Shown: in pieces, positions 1 through 8,795 of the stretch
Numbering within the stretch: position 1 is the stretch's first letter
Layout: each line of letters opens with the position of its first letter
NCBI GenBank assembly: GCA_964602415.1
Contig: CAZRQL010000007.1
Coordinates: forward strand, 49,933-113,932
Direction of reading: 5' to 3'
DNA: 64,000 nucleotides
Source of the DNA: CAZRQL01 sp964602415
GTDB taxonomy: Bacteria > Bacteroidota > Bacteroidia > Cytophagales > Flammeovirgaceae
The notes under the pieces: generated by a model
The model's database searches: none
Told to the model about the DNA's origin: nothing
Seen by the model: the letters and a program-made list of their open reading frames with translations, nothing else
Made by a program: the position numbers and the translations under genes

Positions 1-619
1 TCTGATTACAAAACACTTTTTTTTCTTCGATACCCAGTACTTTGCAGCCCGTTATGAGTCTTATTCCCAAGTGATTGGCACGACTCCAAAGCGCATCCAT
101 GAGCTTACCTGTATCTAAGTAGCCTTCAAAAGAATTACGTACCAAACAGCTAAATCCTTTAAAACCAAACTGTTTTAAGTTTTCGGTGTCGGTTTTAAAA
201 ACAGCTTGTTTGAAAATTGGTTTTAATAAACCGTTTAAATAGTCCAATTTTTCCAAGGCGCGCTCTAATTCTTCTCCCCCTACTTCATAGCCTCCTGCCC
301 TTTGAAAATCAATTATTTCATCACCAAACTCTTTGCGGAGTCTAATCAAACCGCGCCAGCGTTTTTCTACCAACTCAAGAGCTTGGCTTTCGCCCATTTT
401 TTCGATGTCCTCCAAAATCTCTGTGGGGCTGCCAAAGCAAGCGAAGCCCGCGTTTTTTGTGCTTGCGCCGGTAGGAATGATGCCTGAGTCTAATACCAAA
501 ACCTTGGTATGTGGTTTTAGTGCTTTGATACTCAAGGCAGTCCACAAACCTGTAAGCCCTCCTCCTATCACAAGGGCATCGTAGCGAATAAGTGATTGTC
601 TCTCCCAAAAACTTAGCAT
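1..619 (-). CDS. FAD-dependent oxidoreductase (DAO family), 3' part cut off by window edge
   Basis: The frame is open from an ATG at 619 to the left edge, giving 206 residues with no stop, so the C-terminus lies outside the window. The N-terminus carries a Rossmann dinucleotide-binding motif (ALVIGGGLTGLWTALS) followed by a beta strand ending in an acidic residue (VLVLDSG) and a KNAGFACFG segment, which is typical of the glycine/D-amino-acid oxidase (DAO) family that uses FAD to oxidise amines or amino acids. The start lies one base after the stop of the radical SAM gene, so the two are probably co-transcribed and translationally coupled. The substrate cannot be read from this fragment. Confidence 0.8.
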   Translation of the reverse strand, partial: MLSFWERQSLIRYDALVIGGGLTGLWTALSIKALKPHTKVLVLDSGIIPTGASTKNAGFACFGSPTEILEDIEKMGESQALELVEKRWRGLIRLRKEFGDEIIDFQRAGGYEVGGEELERALEKLDYLNGLLKPIFKQAVFKTDTENLKQFGFKGFSCLVRNSFEGYLDTGKLMDALWSRANHLGIRLITGCKVLGIEEKKVFCNQ

Positions 620-620
620 A

Positions 621-1604
621 CTAAAAAATAGAAAGTTGTTTCCAAGTGCCCTTTTTTATATTGTATTTCATGGTGCTGGGAAAGGCTTTCCACCAGTACT
701 TATTGATTTTTACTGCAAATGAAGGCTGCATGTAGCAGTTGATGACACAGCCTTCACATTGGGGATAGCGGCCTTCCAAAGCCACCAGTTTTTGTACCTT
801 TTCGCTGTGATAAAGGTCGTAGAGCTTGTTTTCAATAGGGATTTGTTCAAGGCCAAGATGGTAACAAGGCAGCACCAGTTTGTCGTCGGGGGAGATAACT
901 ATGGTGGAGGAAGCAGCCCTGCAAACCGGAGATTCAATATGATTGCCACCATCGCGGCGTAGTGCTATAAAGCCTTTGTTGAGATATACGTTGGGGTGAT
1001 TGCTCCATTTTTCCAAAATATTTAAAGACTCAGCCGAAAGCCCTGTGCCCGTTTCTACATCATTGTAGTCGAATACAGGATTCAAGATGAGCAGCAGTTG
1101 ATTAGGAACACATACTTCATCCAGCATACGTTTGATGAGATGCACGTTTTCATTCATCACTGTAAAAAGAATATCCGGTTTTTCCCCCAAAGATTTGGCA
1201 ATTTCGATTGAGTCCATCACAGCATCAAAACACTTGATTCCTCTGATTTTGTCGTGTTCTTGGGCATCGGGCGAATCAAGAGAGAAATGGAGCATATCGA
1301 TTTTTTTTCTCAGTCTTTGCGCGTATTTGGGGTAGAGTGCGGCGTTGGTGGTTACGGTCGTGATGAAGCCCATTTTTTTTGCCAAAGCCAACAGTTCGTC
1401 AAGTTGCCGATGCAAAAGCGGCTCACCTCCTGTAAAGTCTATGACTTTTACGCCCAGTTTTTTCAAATCGCGCAAGTTGGCCTCTACTGTGGGCAAGGTT
1501 ACAAAAGGAGAAGGTTTTTCCCAAATATCGCAAAACGAACAAGTTGCATTGCATCGGTAAGTGATGTAATAATTGCAAAGAACAGGATGAGAGATAAGAA
1601 TCAT
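621..1604 (-). CDS. Radical SAM protein with C-terminal cysteine cluster
   Basis: The protein has 327 residues from the ATG at 1604; a TTG at 1622 would add six. The CxxxCxxC motif (CNATCSFC, about C18, C22, C25) is the signature that binds the 4Fe-4S cluster used to cleave S-adenosylmethionine. FTGGEPLLH is the usual GGE motif. A later group (SPVCRAASS, LPCYHLG, CEGCVINC at about 283-290) resembles a SPASM/twitch-type auxiliary cluster region, suggesting peptide or other substrate modification, but the substrate is unknown. It is the first gene of a two-gene minus-strand unit with the FAD oxidoreductase directly behind it. Confidence 0.8.
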   Translation of the reverse strand: MILISHPVLCNYYITYRCNATCSFCDIWEKPSPFVTLPTVEANLRDLKKLGVKVIDFTGGEPLLHRQLDELLALAKKMGFITTVTTNAALYPKYAQRLRKKIDMLHFSLDSPDAQEHDKIRGIKCFDAVMDSIEIAKSLGEKPDILFTVMNENVHLIKRMLDEVCVPNQLLLILNPVFDYNDVETGTGLSAESLNILEKWSNHPNVYLNKGFIALRRDGGNHIESPVCRAASSTIVISPDDKLVLPCYHLGLEQIPIENKLYDLYHSEKVQKLVALEGRYPQCEGCVINCYMQPSFAVKINKYWWKAFPSTMKYNIKKGTWKQLSIF

Positions 1605-1694
1605 TGGTATTTTGTTTAGCAAAACAAAAATAACTAAAGTTTAAACCTTTTTTAGGAGATTTTTTATTCCCAAAGAGGAGACTATTTTTGTTTG

Positions 1695-2615
1695 ATGTTT
1701 GATGTGATTTTCTACACCCCTGATTTTGAGTTGCTCTGGGATGATTTTGTCAAGGAGAGACAGCTTTTTTTTCAGTTCGAACGCAAATACATGGACTACC
1801 CCGGAAGAAACATCACTGATATGTCTTTGTTGGTCAAGAAGCAGACTGACGTTGTTGCTCTTTTTCCGGCTTGCCTTTGGTCTAAAAATCAAATTTTTTC
1901 CCATTTCGGCTTGAGTTACGGGGGTATATTGACCAACTATCCGATTGAGGAATGGCAATCCATTTGGACTCTTATCGAAAAAAAATACAAAGACAGCGGA
2001 TTTGATAGGCTTTTTGTGCGGCCATTGCCAGCCATCTACGACAAGGGAATGGGTGATTTTTTTTGGCAAAGTAGCGGTCAAGTGGTTACAAGTAAGGAGA
2101 TGGTATGGATAGAAGTTGCAGCAGATTTCAAAATCAAAGACTTACGAAAAAGAGGCATCAAGAAGGCGCAAAAAAATGGGCTCACTTACGGGCAAGAGTC
2201 TGATATCGAAAAATATTGGCAGGCACTTCAGGCAGACCTTTGGTACAGACACCGAGCCAAACCGGTTCATGATCTAAATCAAATTAGTTATTTGCTTGAA
2301 AAGTTCCCCGACCACATCTCTTTGTGGTCTTGTCGTTCATACGGGAATATATTGGCAGGGGTGGTCATTTACACGCATGGCAGTATAGCCCATGCCCAAT
2401 ACATATTTGGGAGTTGTGAAGGAAGAAAAAAAGGTGCAACAGATGGTCTTATAGATTTTTTGGTCAACGCTCTCCGGGTCTTTGGGGTCAAAAAAATCTC
2501 TCTTGGTACAAGCACTAAGCCCGACACTTCGGAGCCAAATTTGGGCTTACTTAGTTGGAAAAAGGGATGGAGCAACCAAAGTTGCTTCGTAAATACTTAC
2601 CAATTAGAATTTTAG
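1695..2615 (+). CDS. FemAB/GNAT-like acyltransferase-fold protein
   Basis: The protein has 306 residues from the ATG at 1695 (a TTG codon sits just before it). It has no signal peptide or membrane segment. The layout (N-terminal GNAT-like half, YGGILTN, then an AxLRKRGIKKAQKNGL-like basic stretch, then GATDGLIDFLVNALRVFGVKKISLGTS) resembles bacterial FemAB/peptidoglycan-bridge-type or GNAT acetyltransferases, where a basic helix precedes the second acyltransferase domain. Function and substrate are inferred only from this resemblance. The 3' end overlaps the convergent Hpt-like gene by 12 bases. Confidence 0.6.
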   Translation: MFDVIFYTPDFELLWDDFVKERQLFFQFERKYMDYPGRNITDMSLLVKKQTDVVALFPACLWSKNQIFSHFGLSYGGILTNYPIEEWQSIWTLIEKKYKDSGFDRLFVRPLPAIYDKGMGDFFWQSSGQVVTSKEMVWIEVAADFKIKDLRKRGIKKAQKNGLTYGQESDIEKYWQALQADLWYRHRAKPVHDLNQISYLLEKFPDHISLWSCRSYGNILAGVVIYTHGSIAHAQYIFGSCEGRKKGATDGLIDFLVNALRVFGVKKISLGTSTKPDTSEPNLGLLSWKKGWSNQSCFVNTYQLEF

Positions 2616-2945
2616 CTCTTTGGCTTCTTCAACGAATTGTTCTAACATAATCTTGAAGTTTGCGACAAGGTCTTTGCTTTCGTTAAAGAGTTTGTAGTCA
2701 GCAATTTCAATTTTTTTGATTAAAGCCAAAAAAGGCTTTACACCAAAAACCTGACCAGAGGATTTACATTGCGAAGCGACTTTTTTGATCCTCAAAAAGT
2801 CTTGTTGGTGTAAAGCTACCTCTATTTCAGCCATATAGTGTTTGGAATCGGACAGGAATTTTTGCACTATCTCCTGAGCAAAGTTAGGATTACCAAGCGA
2901 CACACGCTTGAAAAATTCTACGTCTATGAGTTTATTGGTTTGCAT
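2604..2945 (-). CDS. Hpt-like four-helix protein lacking the phospho-accepting histidine
   Basis: This is a 113-residue, all-helical protein. The segment FLRIKKVASQCKSSGQVFGV has the spacing of an Hpt domain active site (consensus A-H-x-L-K-G-S followed by a helix), but the histidine position reads serine (A-S-Q-C-K-S-S). A true Hpt domain relays phosphate between a hybrid kinase and a response regulator; this copy could not do so by the usual chemistry and may be a binding or scaffolding module. It stands alone, convergent with the preceding acyltransferase-like gene. The Hpt assignment rests on length, helix pattern and this motif only. Confidence 0.55.
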   Translation of the reverse strand: MQTNKLIDVEFFKRVSLGNPNFAQEIVQKFLSDSKHYMAEIEVALHQQDFLRIKKVASQCKSSGQVFGVKPFLALIKKIEIADYKLFNESKDLVANFKIMLEQFVEEAKELKF

Positions 2946-3021
2946 AATTAACGATACAAAGTAAAGGATTTTTTGTTAATAAAACATTTTTTTTAAAAAG
3001 CAGCCATACATTCAAAATTTG

Positions 3022-3029
3022 TACTTTTG
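3022..3029 (+). promoter_or_regulatory. Bacteroidota-type -7 box upstream of the LRR gene
   Basis: TACTTTTG fits the Bacteroidota -7 consensus TAnnTTTG and lies 17 bases before the ATG at 3047. No clear -33 TTTG is seen at the right distance, only a T-run, so this is a moderate call. Confidence 0.45.
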
Positions 3030-3046
3030 TACTGCTTTAATGCGAT

Positions 3047-4177
3047 ATGGGAGTTATCAAAGGGACAATCTATTTTTTTGACATTGCTTTGGTTGGTCTT
3101 GTGGTATTTCATTTGCTAAAGCCGGACTCCAAAACTTACCTGCCGGTTGTAGAAGTTGAGTACTTTGCGCGGGAGTCGCTAACCGCGTTCCCCCAACCCA
3201 AGGACACCGTACCCGTAAAGAGTGTGTTTGTGGACACCGTTCAGTCCCGTCCCAAATTCGTCATATTGAAAGATACGGCAAGAGTCAACAAGGTAAGAGT
3301 CCAAGATATTGAGGTGGATGAAGCGATAAAGGCATCCGATAAACCCGTTGAAGAAGCCAACACTGCCCCTCCGGCTTCCAAAGATTTTTGGATGTCTTTA
3401 AGTCCCGAATGGAAGCGTATATTCAAAAAAATCCTTCAACTCAAAGGCAAGCCCAATGAAGAGTTTGTGCAAAAGATTTTTGAACTCACGGCTATTTCTA
3501 CTCAGCACGAGCCTGTTGAAGATCTTGAGCCCCTTTCCCACTTGCCTAAATTGGAGAAAGTCTATCTTACAGGCTCTCCTGTCAAAAGTTTAATGCCCCT
3601 GTCCAATCACCTTCACATCAAAGAGTTGAGTTTGTCAGGAACTTTGGTTACAGACATTAGTTTGTTGAGCAAGTTTCATAATTTGGAGTACCTGTATCTC
3701 AATGATTTGCAGATAGAAAGCCTTGAGCCACTCCAAAAACTGCATCACCTAAATACCGTTTGGTGTGCCAATACAAAGGTCTCATCCCTCAAACCGCTCA
3801 AAGACTTGAAAAAACTCATTTATTTGGATATTTCCAACACACCGGTGGCAGACTTATCTGCTTTATCAAATTTGACAGATTTGAGAATTTTGGATGCATC
3901 CAATACCCAAATATCAGATATATCGCCTTTGAGAAAAATGAAGCAGTTGAAGTATCTTTATGTCAATGGAACCAAAGTTAGCTCTGTGGCTGCCCTTTCG
4001 GATTTGAAAGAACTCCGCAAGATACAGTTGAGCAATACACATATAACCGATCTCTCAGCTATTTTGCATCTCACTCATTTAGAACAGTTTGTGTTTAGGG
4101 GGGCAAAGATTAGTACAGAAGCAGTGGCCAAGCTCTACGAAAACAATCCTGAGTGTGATTTTATCATAACACCTTAG
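3047..4177 (+). CDS. Membrane-anchored leucine-rich repeat protein
   Basis: The protein has 376 residues. A hydrophobic stretch at about 8-24 (FFDIALVGLVVFHLL) looks like an uncleaved membrane anchor. A low-complexity linker follows to about residue 120. From about residue 155 to the end there are nine consecutive repeats of exactly 22 residues with the pattern PLxxLxxLxxLxLxxTxVxDLS, the short LRR type seen in internalins and other bacterial surface proteins. LRRs bind other proteins; the partner is unknown. The C-terminal cap ends in AVAKLYENNPECDF. The end overlaps the convergent phosphatase gene by 14 bases. Confidence 0.75.
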   Translation: MGVIKGTIYFFDIALVGLVVFHLLKPDSKTYLPVVEVEYFARESLTAFPQPKDTVPVKSVFVDTVQSRPKFVILKDTARVNKVRVQDIEVDEAIKASDKPVEEANTAPPASKDFWMSLSPEWKRIFKKILQLKGKPNEEFVQKIFELTAISTQHEPVEDLEPLSHLPKLEKVYLTGSPVKSLMPLSNHLHIKELSLSGTLVTDISLLSKFHNLEYLYLNDLQIESLEPLQKLHHLNTVWCANTKVSSLKPLKDLKKLIYLDISNTPVADLSALSNLTDLRILDASNTQISDISPLRKMKQLKYLYVNGTKVSSVAALSDLKELRKIQLSNTHITDLSAILHLTHLEQFVFRGAKISTEAVAKLYENNPECDFIITP

Positions 4178-4802
4178 ACTCTAATATTTTGAGGTGTGAG
4201 GTGTCATTGGCCAGTTCTATCCTGTAAGCGTTATTTTCAAACTGTAACAGGTATAAGCATGTATTGCTGTGTGAAAATGTGTCCATTTCCCAAATAGGCA
4301 CTCTCAAAAGTTCGCAAAGCAAAATCCTAATAGCCCTTCCGTGCATACAAACCAAAATCGTTTGCTCTTGCCAGTTTGACATGATGTAATTCCAAGCGAT
4401 TCTTTGTCTTTGGGACACTTCCCATGGGCTTTCTCCACCGTTAGACTTGGCATGTATATTGCCTTTTCTCCACTGATGGAGCATTTCAAAATAGCTTTTG
4501 TCTTCTTCTGTTGTTGTGCGGCGGCCTTCTTTGCTGCCCCAAGAGATCTCGTTAAGTCCCCAAAGAGATTGATGGGGTATCTTGCTTATTTCGATAAATT
4601 TAGAAACTGTTTGGCTTGTTCTTTTCAGTTTTGATGTGTAAACTTTGTCAAAATTGATGTGTTTGTAGCCCTCATAAAAGGCATCGGCTTGGGCTATTCC
4701 ATCCTGATTTAGATCGGTATCCACCCCTGAGCCTTGCACAATCCCGAGTTTGTTGTACTGAGTTTCTCCATGGCGGATCAAATAAATTTTTTTTGTTTTC
4801 AT
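4164..4802 (-). CDS. Histidine phosphatase (phosphoglycerate mutase-like family)
   Basis: The protein has 212 residues. The N-terminus IYLIRHGETQYN contains the RHG motif whose histidine is phosphorylated during catalysis, followed by QGSG and DLNQDGIAQA as in cofactor-independent broad-specificity phosphatases of this superfamily. A second conserved histidine lies in LVCMHGRAIRILL. The family hydrolyses small phosphate esters in the cytoplasm; members include CobC and GpmB-type proteins, and the substrate here is not determinable. Single gene, convergent with the LRR gene. Confidence 0.85.
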   Translation of the reverse strand: MKTKKIYLIRHGETQYNKLGIVQGSGVDTDLNQDGIAQADAFYEGYKHINFDKVYTSKLKRTSQTVSKFIEISKIPHQSLWGLNEISWGSKEGRRTTTEEDKSYFEMLHQWRKGNIHAKSNGGESPWEVSQRQRIAWNYIMSNWQEQTILVCMHGRAIRILLCELLRVPIWEMDTFSHSNTCLYLLQFENNAYRIELANDTSHLKILESKVL

Positions 4803-4893
4803 AAACTGTTTGAAATAGTTGTTTCTTTATGTCATCCACGGCAAAAACGGCGCGAATTTCGTAAAAAAATCGGCTTATTTCAAGTGTTTTCGA

Positions 4894-6474
4894 CTAATGG
4901 TTTAAAAATAGTTTCAAATCGTCAAGACTGTTGGCTTGGTCGGCTTTTTTATCGAAGCGGGTTCTCAAAATACGCGGAAAACGGAGGGCGATGCCTGATT
5001 TGTGCCGCTTTGAATAACTAATTCCCTCAAAACCAATCTCAAATACCAGTTCAGGTTTGACTACTCTTACCGGGCCAAATTTTTCGAGGGTGTTCTTTTT
5101 GACGAAATTGTCCACCTGCTGCATTTCTTTATCGCTAAGGCCGGAATAGGCTTTTGTAAATGTAACCAATTTGTTATCAGAGTCCCAAAGGGCAAAAGTA
5201 TAATCACTAAAAAGATTGGCTCGTCTGCCATGACCGGCCTGAGCATAGACCATGACCGCGTCTATACTCATGGGGTCAACTTTCCACTTCCACCAGTCTC
5301 CTCTTCTGCGCCCGCTTTGATAAGTACTGCTTAATCTTTTGAGCATCAATCCTTCACTGTTGTAAAGCCGTGAGTTCAGACGCTCTTGAGCCACCTGTTC
5401 CCAACTTTGTGCGCTCAATACCTCAGATATTTTTAGTACAGGGTTATTTACTTGTTTCACAAGCTCTTGTAGTATGCTTCTTCTCTGGGAAAGAGGCTTT
5501 TGTCGGATATCTTCCCCCTCCCACTCCATTATATCATAAGCGATGAATACAACAGGGGCATTTTTGAGTATTTCTTTGCTTAGCTTAGTTCTTGCGATGC
5601 GCGTTTGCAAGACCTGAAAATCTAAGGGCTTTCCGTTCGAGTAAGGCAAAATCTCACCGTCTATGACCGCTTCTTTTGTCATAAGGTTGTCCAATACTTG
5701 AAACTCAGGGAATCTATCTGTTACCAGCTCCTCGCCTCGCGACCAGACAAATAGCTTATCTCTTTTGATGATTTGCCCTCTGATGCCATCCCATTTTCGC
5801 TCGACCTGCCATTGGCTTACGTGGCCAAGTTCTTCAATTTTTTCCAGTGGGTAGGCCAAAAAGAAGGGATAAGGTTTGGAGGTGTCAGTTTGTTTGGCTT
5901 CTCCAAGTAGGTCTTTGAATGTTGTGTGGTTAGGCTTCCACTCGCCCATCAATTTATGGGCTATCTGTCCCTCTGAAAGCCCGCTATATTTGCTCAAGGC
6001 TTTGATAATTATGTTTTTAGAGACTCCAACCCTAAAGCCACCGATGATGAGTTTGTTGAAGATAAATCTTTGCGAAAAGTCAAGTTGCCTCCAAGCCCAT
6101 AGTATGAGCTGTTTTTTTTTCTCTTCATCGTAGGTTGATAGTCTTTCTAACCACAACATCCACTCAGTCAGATTTTTATCTTCTTCTTTGTTTTGTGCAA
6201 GCGGCAAAAAAAGGGCAATAGTCTCAGCCAAATCTCCCACTGTGTAGTAGCTTTCCTCAAAAAGCCACAGCGGATAGCCGGCTGCCTCAGCCGCCCACTC
6301 GTGCAAAAGACTGACTTTGACGGGTCTTTTTGGTTTTCTGCCTGAAAAAAGGGCAATCGCCCAAACTTTATCACGCTCGTCGGCGGTCTTAAAGTACAAC
6401 TCTAAGTGTTCGATTTTTTCAAGCGTGCTGTTGGTTTTGTCTAAGGCAAGGTACAAGTCTGAGAATAGCTTCAT
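4894..6474 (-). CDS. ATP-dependent DNA ligase
   Basis: The protein has 526 residues. It joins DNA nicks through an enzyme-AMP intermediate. Motif I is ERKWDGIRGQ with the adenylated lysine at about K227, followed by VWSRGEELVTDRFPE (motif Ia/III region), AVIDGEILPY, EGLMLKRL (motif IV) and WWKWKVDP (motif V). The N-terminal 200 residues form the DNA-binding domain of the LigB/cisplatin-response type. In many bacteria this ligase sits with an Lhr-type helicase and a metallo-beta-lactamase exonuclease; neither is next to it here, as truA is divergent upstream. The essential NAD-dependent LigA would be elsewhere, so this is probably a repair ligase. Confidence 0.9.
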   Translation of the reverse strand: MKLFSDLYLALDKTNSTLEKIEHLELYFKTADERDKVWAIALFSGRKPKRPVKVSLLHEWAAEAAGYPLWLFEESYYTVGDLAETIALFLPLAQNKEEDKNLTEWMLWLERLSTYDEEKKKQLILWAWRQLDFSQRFIFNKLIIGGFRVGVSKNIIIKALSKYSGLSEGQIAHKLMGEWKPNHTTFKDLLGEAKQTDTSKPYPFFLAYPLEKIEELGHVSQWQVERKWDGIRGQIIKRDKLFVWSRGEELVTDRFPEFQVLDNLMTKEAVIDGEILPYSNGKPLDFQVLQTRIARTKLSKEILKNAPVVFIAYDIMEWEGEDIRQKPLSQRRSILQELVKQVNNPVLKISEVLSAQSWEQVAQERLNSRLYNSEGLMLKRLSSTYQSGRRRGDWWKWKVDPMSIDAVMVYAQAGHGRRANLFSDYTFALWDSDNKLVTFTKAYSGLSDKEMQQVDNFVKKNTLEKFGPVRVVKPELVFEIGFEGISYSKRHKSGIALRFPRILRTRFDKKADQANSLDDLKLFLNH

Positions 6475-6667
6475 ACGACAACGATAAGTAAAAAACGCAG
6501 TAGCTCAATTTAGCATAGATTCACATCATTTTTGTATTAACTTGCTGTAAATTTGAGTTTTGTAAAAATTAAACAAACAGAGTAGCAATCCTTTTAGCCC
6601 TTTAAAGGACGCAAATCTGTCCTAAATATGTGTAAGTTTTACAGCGGTATTTTTAGATTACAGTCTG

Positions 6668-7420
6668 ATGCGGTTTTTTTTAGAAATAGCTTATTGCGGC
6701 AAAGATTTCGTCGGTTGGCAGTCGCAGAACAATGGCCTTGGCGTTCAACAAGTAATAGAGCAGGTGCTTGAGCAAATTCTACGCAGAACAGTCCAAATCA
6801 CCGGCAGCGGCAGGACAGATGCCGGAGTCCATGCCAGTGGCCAAGTAGCGCACTTTGATGTAGAGGAAGATTTACCCCCCAATTTTGTTTACAGCCTCAA
6901 TTCGATTTTGCCCCCCTCCATAGCCATAAAAGATTGTTACCCGGTATCCGAAAATGCCCATGCTCGATTTAGCGCATTATCAAGAAGTTACCTGTACTGC
7001 ATTTCCAGAACCAAAGACCCCTTTAGTACCCAAACCAGTTGGCAGTTTACGGGCAGGCTCAATCTTGAAGCCATGCAAGAGGCTGCCGAATTGCTGTACT
7101 CGATAAGTGATTTTACTTCGGTGAGCAAGTTCAAACAAGAGGAGTCAAACCACATCTGCAAAATCCACCATGCTCAGTGGCGGCAAGAGGAGAATAGATT
7201 TTATTTCAAAATTACCGCCAACCGATTTTTGTGGCGGATGGTGAGGCTTTTGGTTGGGGCAATGGTGGAAATAGGCAGAGGCGACCTAAAACTGACTGAC
7301 TTTGAACGTATATTAACATCAACAACGCGGGGGCTTTTGCACAACGCTGCCCCTGCTCATGGGCTTTTTCTTACCCATGTAGATTATGAATCCAATATTA
7401 AAATAAAAAAAAGATTATAG
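6668..7420 (+). CDS. truA: tRNA pseudouridine(38-40) synthase TruA
   Basis: The protein has 250 residues, the usual TruA length. It isomerises uridines 38-40 in the anticodon stem-loop of tRNAs. SGRTDAGVHASGQVAHF contains the catalytic aspartate in the RTDxGVHA motif, and the C-terminus has the conserved NRFLWRMVRLLVGAMVEIGRG. The 193-base spacer to the divergent DNA ligase holds only AT-rich sequence and short hairpins around 6590-6630 of unknown meaning. A small membrane protein gene follows 50 bases downstream. Confidence 0.95.
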   Translation: MRFFLEIAYCGKDFVGWQSQNNGLGVQQVIEQVLEQILRRTVQITGSGRTDAGVHASGQVAHFDVEEDLPPNFVYSLNSILPPSIAIKDCYPVSENAHARFSALSRSYLYCISRTKDPFSTQTSWQFTGRLNLEAMQEAAELLYSISDFTSVSKFKQEESNHICKIHHAQWRQEENRFYFKITANRFLWRMVRLLVGAMVEIGRGDLKLTDFERILTSTTRGLLHNAAPAHGLFLTHVDYESNIKIKKRL

Positions 7421-7470
7421 AGTTGATAAAAAATAAATACTTTGTGCCAAATATAAAACTGTTCAAAAGT

Positions 7471-7716
7471 ATGAATCCTATTTTTAGAGCATTCCTAACT
7501 CTTTTTGTAATGTTGAGTGTATCTACTCAAGTTTGGGCGGAGCGTCCATCACCCGGCGAAGGGCGAACGGGGCTGATTATTTTTGGCGTCTTAGTCGTAG
7601 TGATGATGGGGGTTGCTGTGGCCATGTCTCTTATTAGAAAAGAGGGCGTTGAAGAAGATGACGATGACGAGGAAGAAGAAGATGAGCAAGACGAAAGCCA
7701 AGCCCAAAAAGAATAG
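7471..7716 (+). CDS. Small membrane protein with acidic C-terminal tail
   Basis: This is an 81-residue protein from the ATG at 7471 (a TTG at 7423 would add 16). It has a signal peptide (FLTLFVMLSVSTQVWA), a short exported segment (ERPSPGEGRTG), one transmembrane helix (LIIFGVLVVVMMGVAVAMSLI) and a tail of about 25 residues made almost only of Asp, Glu, Gln and Ser. No family is recognised. It probably shares the truA transcript, which ends in the hairpin after it. Confidence 0.6.
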   Translation: MNPIFRAFLTLFVMLSVSTQVWAERPSPGEGRTGLIIFGVLVVVMMGVAVAMSLIRKEGVEEDDDDEEEEDEQDESQAQKE

Positions 7717-7750
7717 CACTTTAACTAAGATAAACTAAATTAGTAAATAT

Positions 7751-7782
7751 GTAAATCCACAAAGAGATTTTTGTGGATTTAC
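7751..7782. terminator. Hairpin between convergent truA unit and pfkA
   Basis: A perfect 13-bp stem (GTAAATCCACAAA / TTTGTGGATTTAC) encloses a six-base loop. It lies between the convergent 7716 and 7808 gene ends. The T-run is weak on both strands, so it may serve as a bidirectional terminator or a 3'-end stabiliser. Confidence 0.55.
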
Positions 7783-7807
7783 TAATTTCTGCTTTTTAGC
7801 CCCACTG

Positions 7808-8779
7808 TTAGGTATTGAGGATGTTTACCAGCTTGATGAGTTCGGTATTGATTAGTTTTTTCTTGGTAATGCAGTCATGGAAAGGAGTGTAAACGATTTT
7901 GTCGTTTACTATTCCCGCCATTACATTTTTTCTTCCTTCCAAAAGCCCCTCTACGGCAGCCATTCCTAAGCGGCTTCCCAATATCCTATCTGCGGCTGTG
8001 GGAGCACCTCCCCTTTGCACGTGCCCCAAAGTGGTTACCCTAATGTCCAGATGAGGCAGCATCTCCTGTGATTTCATGGCAATATAGTGCGCATTGCCAA
8101 TTTCCTCTCCCTCAGCCACAATGATGATAAGAGAGGTTTTGGCCTTGCTTCTTTCGGTTTTCATGGATTCGATGACTCCTTCTATGCTATCGGGCTGCTC
8201 AGGTATGAGAACCATTTCAGCCCCGCAACTGATCCCCGTCTGTATCGCAATATACCCTGAGTCTCTGCCCATCACTTCCACAAAAAAAACCCTGTCATGG
8301 GAGTCGGCGGTATCCCTGATTTTATCTACGGCATCCAGCGCGGTATTGACTGCCGTGTCAAATCCTAAGGTCAGGTCTGTGCCGTATAGGTCGTTGTCTA
8401 TTGTGCCGGCCACCCCAACAGTAGGGATACCAAATTCATTGTAAAATATTTCAGCTCCCGTAAAGGTACCGTTACCCCCAATGGCAACAATGCCCTCAAC
8501 GGCATGGGCTTGGATTTGTTTGTAAGCCTTTTCCCTGCCTTGTTTTGTGCGGAACTCTTGTGAGCGGGCAGATTTTAAAATAGTTCCTCCTTTTTGTATG
8601 ATATTGCTTACACTTCGAGAATCCAGACGTATAAAGTCTCCCGAAATCATACCACTGTAACCCCTGATAATACCAAATACGTCCAATCCATGGTACAAAG
8701 CAGTTCGAACTACTGCCCTAACGCAGGCATTCATACCGGGGGCATCGCCACCGGAAGTAAAAACCGCAATTCTTTTCAC
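7808..8779 (-). CDS. pfkA: ATP-dependent 6-phosphofructokinase
   Basis: The protein has 323 residues, the standard length of bacterial PfkA. It phosphorylates fructose-6-phosphate to fructose-1,6-bisphosphate in glycolysis. TSGGDAPGMN (N-terminal ATP-binding), GGNGTFTGA, GTIDNDLYGTD with the catalytic aspartate, EVMGRDSGYIA and LGHVQRGG (fructose-6-phosphate contacts) are all present. Translation appears to start at a GTG, as no suitable ATG lies close. A consensus promoter with an overlapping inverted repeat lies directly upstream. Confidence 0.95.
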   Translation of the reverse strand: MKRIAVFTSGGDAPGMNACVRAVVRTALYHGLDVFGIIRGYSGMISGDFIRLDSRSVSNIIQKGGTILKSARSQEFRTKQGREKAYKQIQAHAVEGIVAIGGNGTFTGAEIFYNEFGIPTVGVAGTIDNDLYGTDLTLGFDTAVNTALDAVDKIRDTADSHDRVFFVEVMGRDSGYIAIQTGISCGAEMVLIPEQPDSIEGVIESMKTERSKAKTSLIIIVAEGEEIGNAHYIAMKSQEMLPHLDIRVTTLGHVQRGGAPTAADRILGSRLGMAAVEGLLEGRKNVMAGIVNDKIVYTPFHDCITKKKLINTELIKLVNILNT

Positions 8780-8795
8780 TTTAGGTTTGTTTGTA

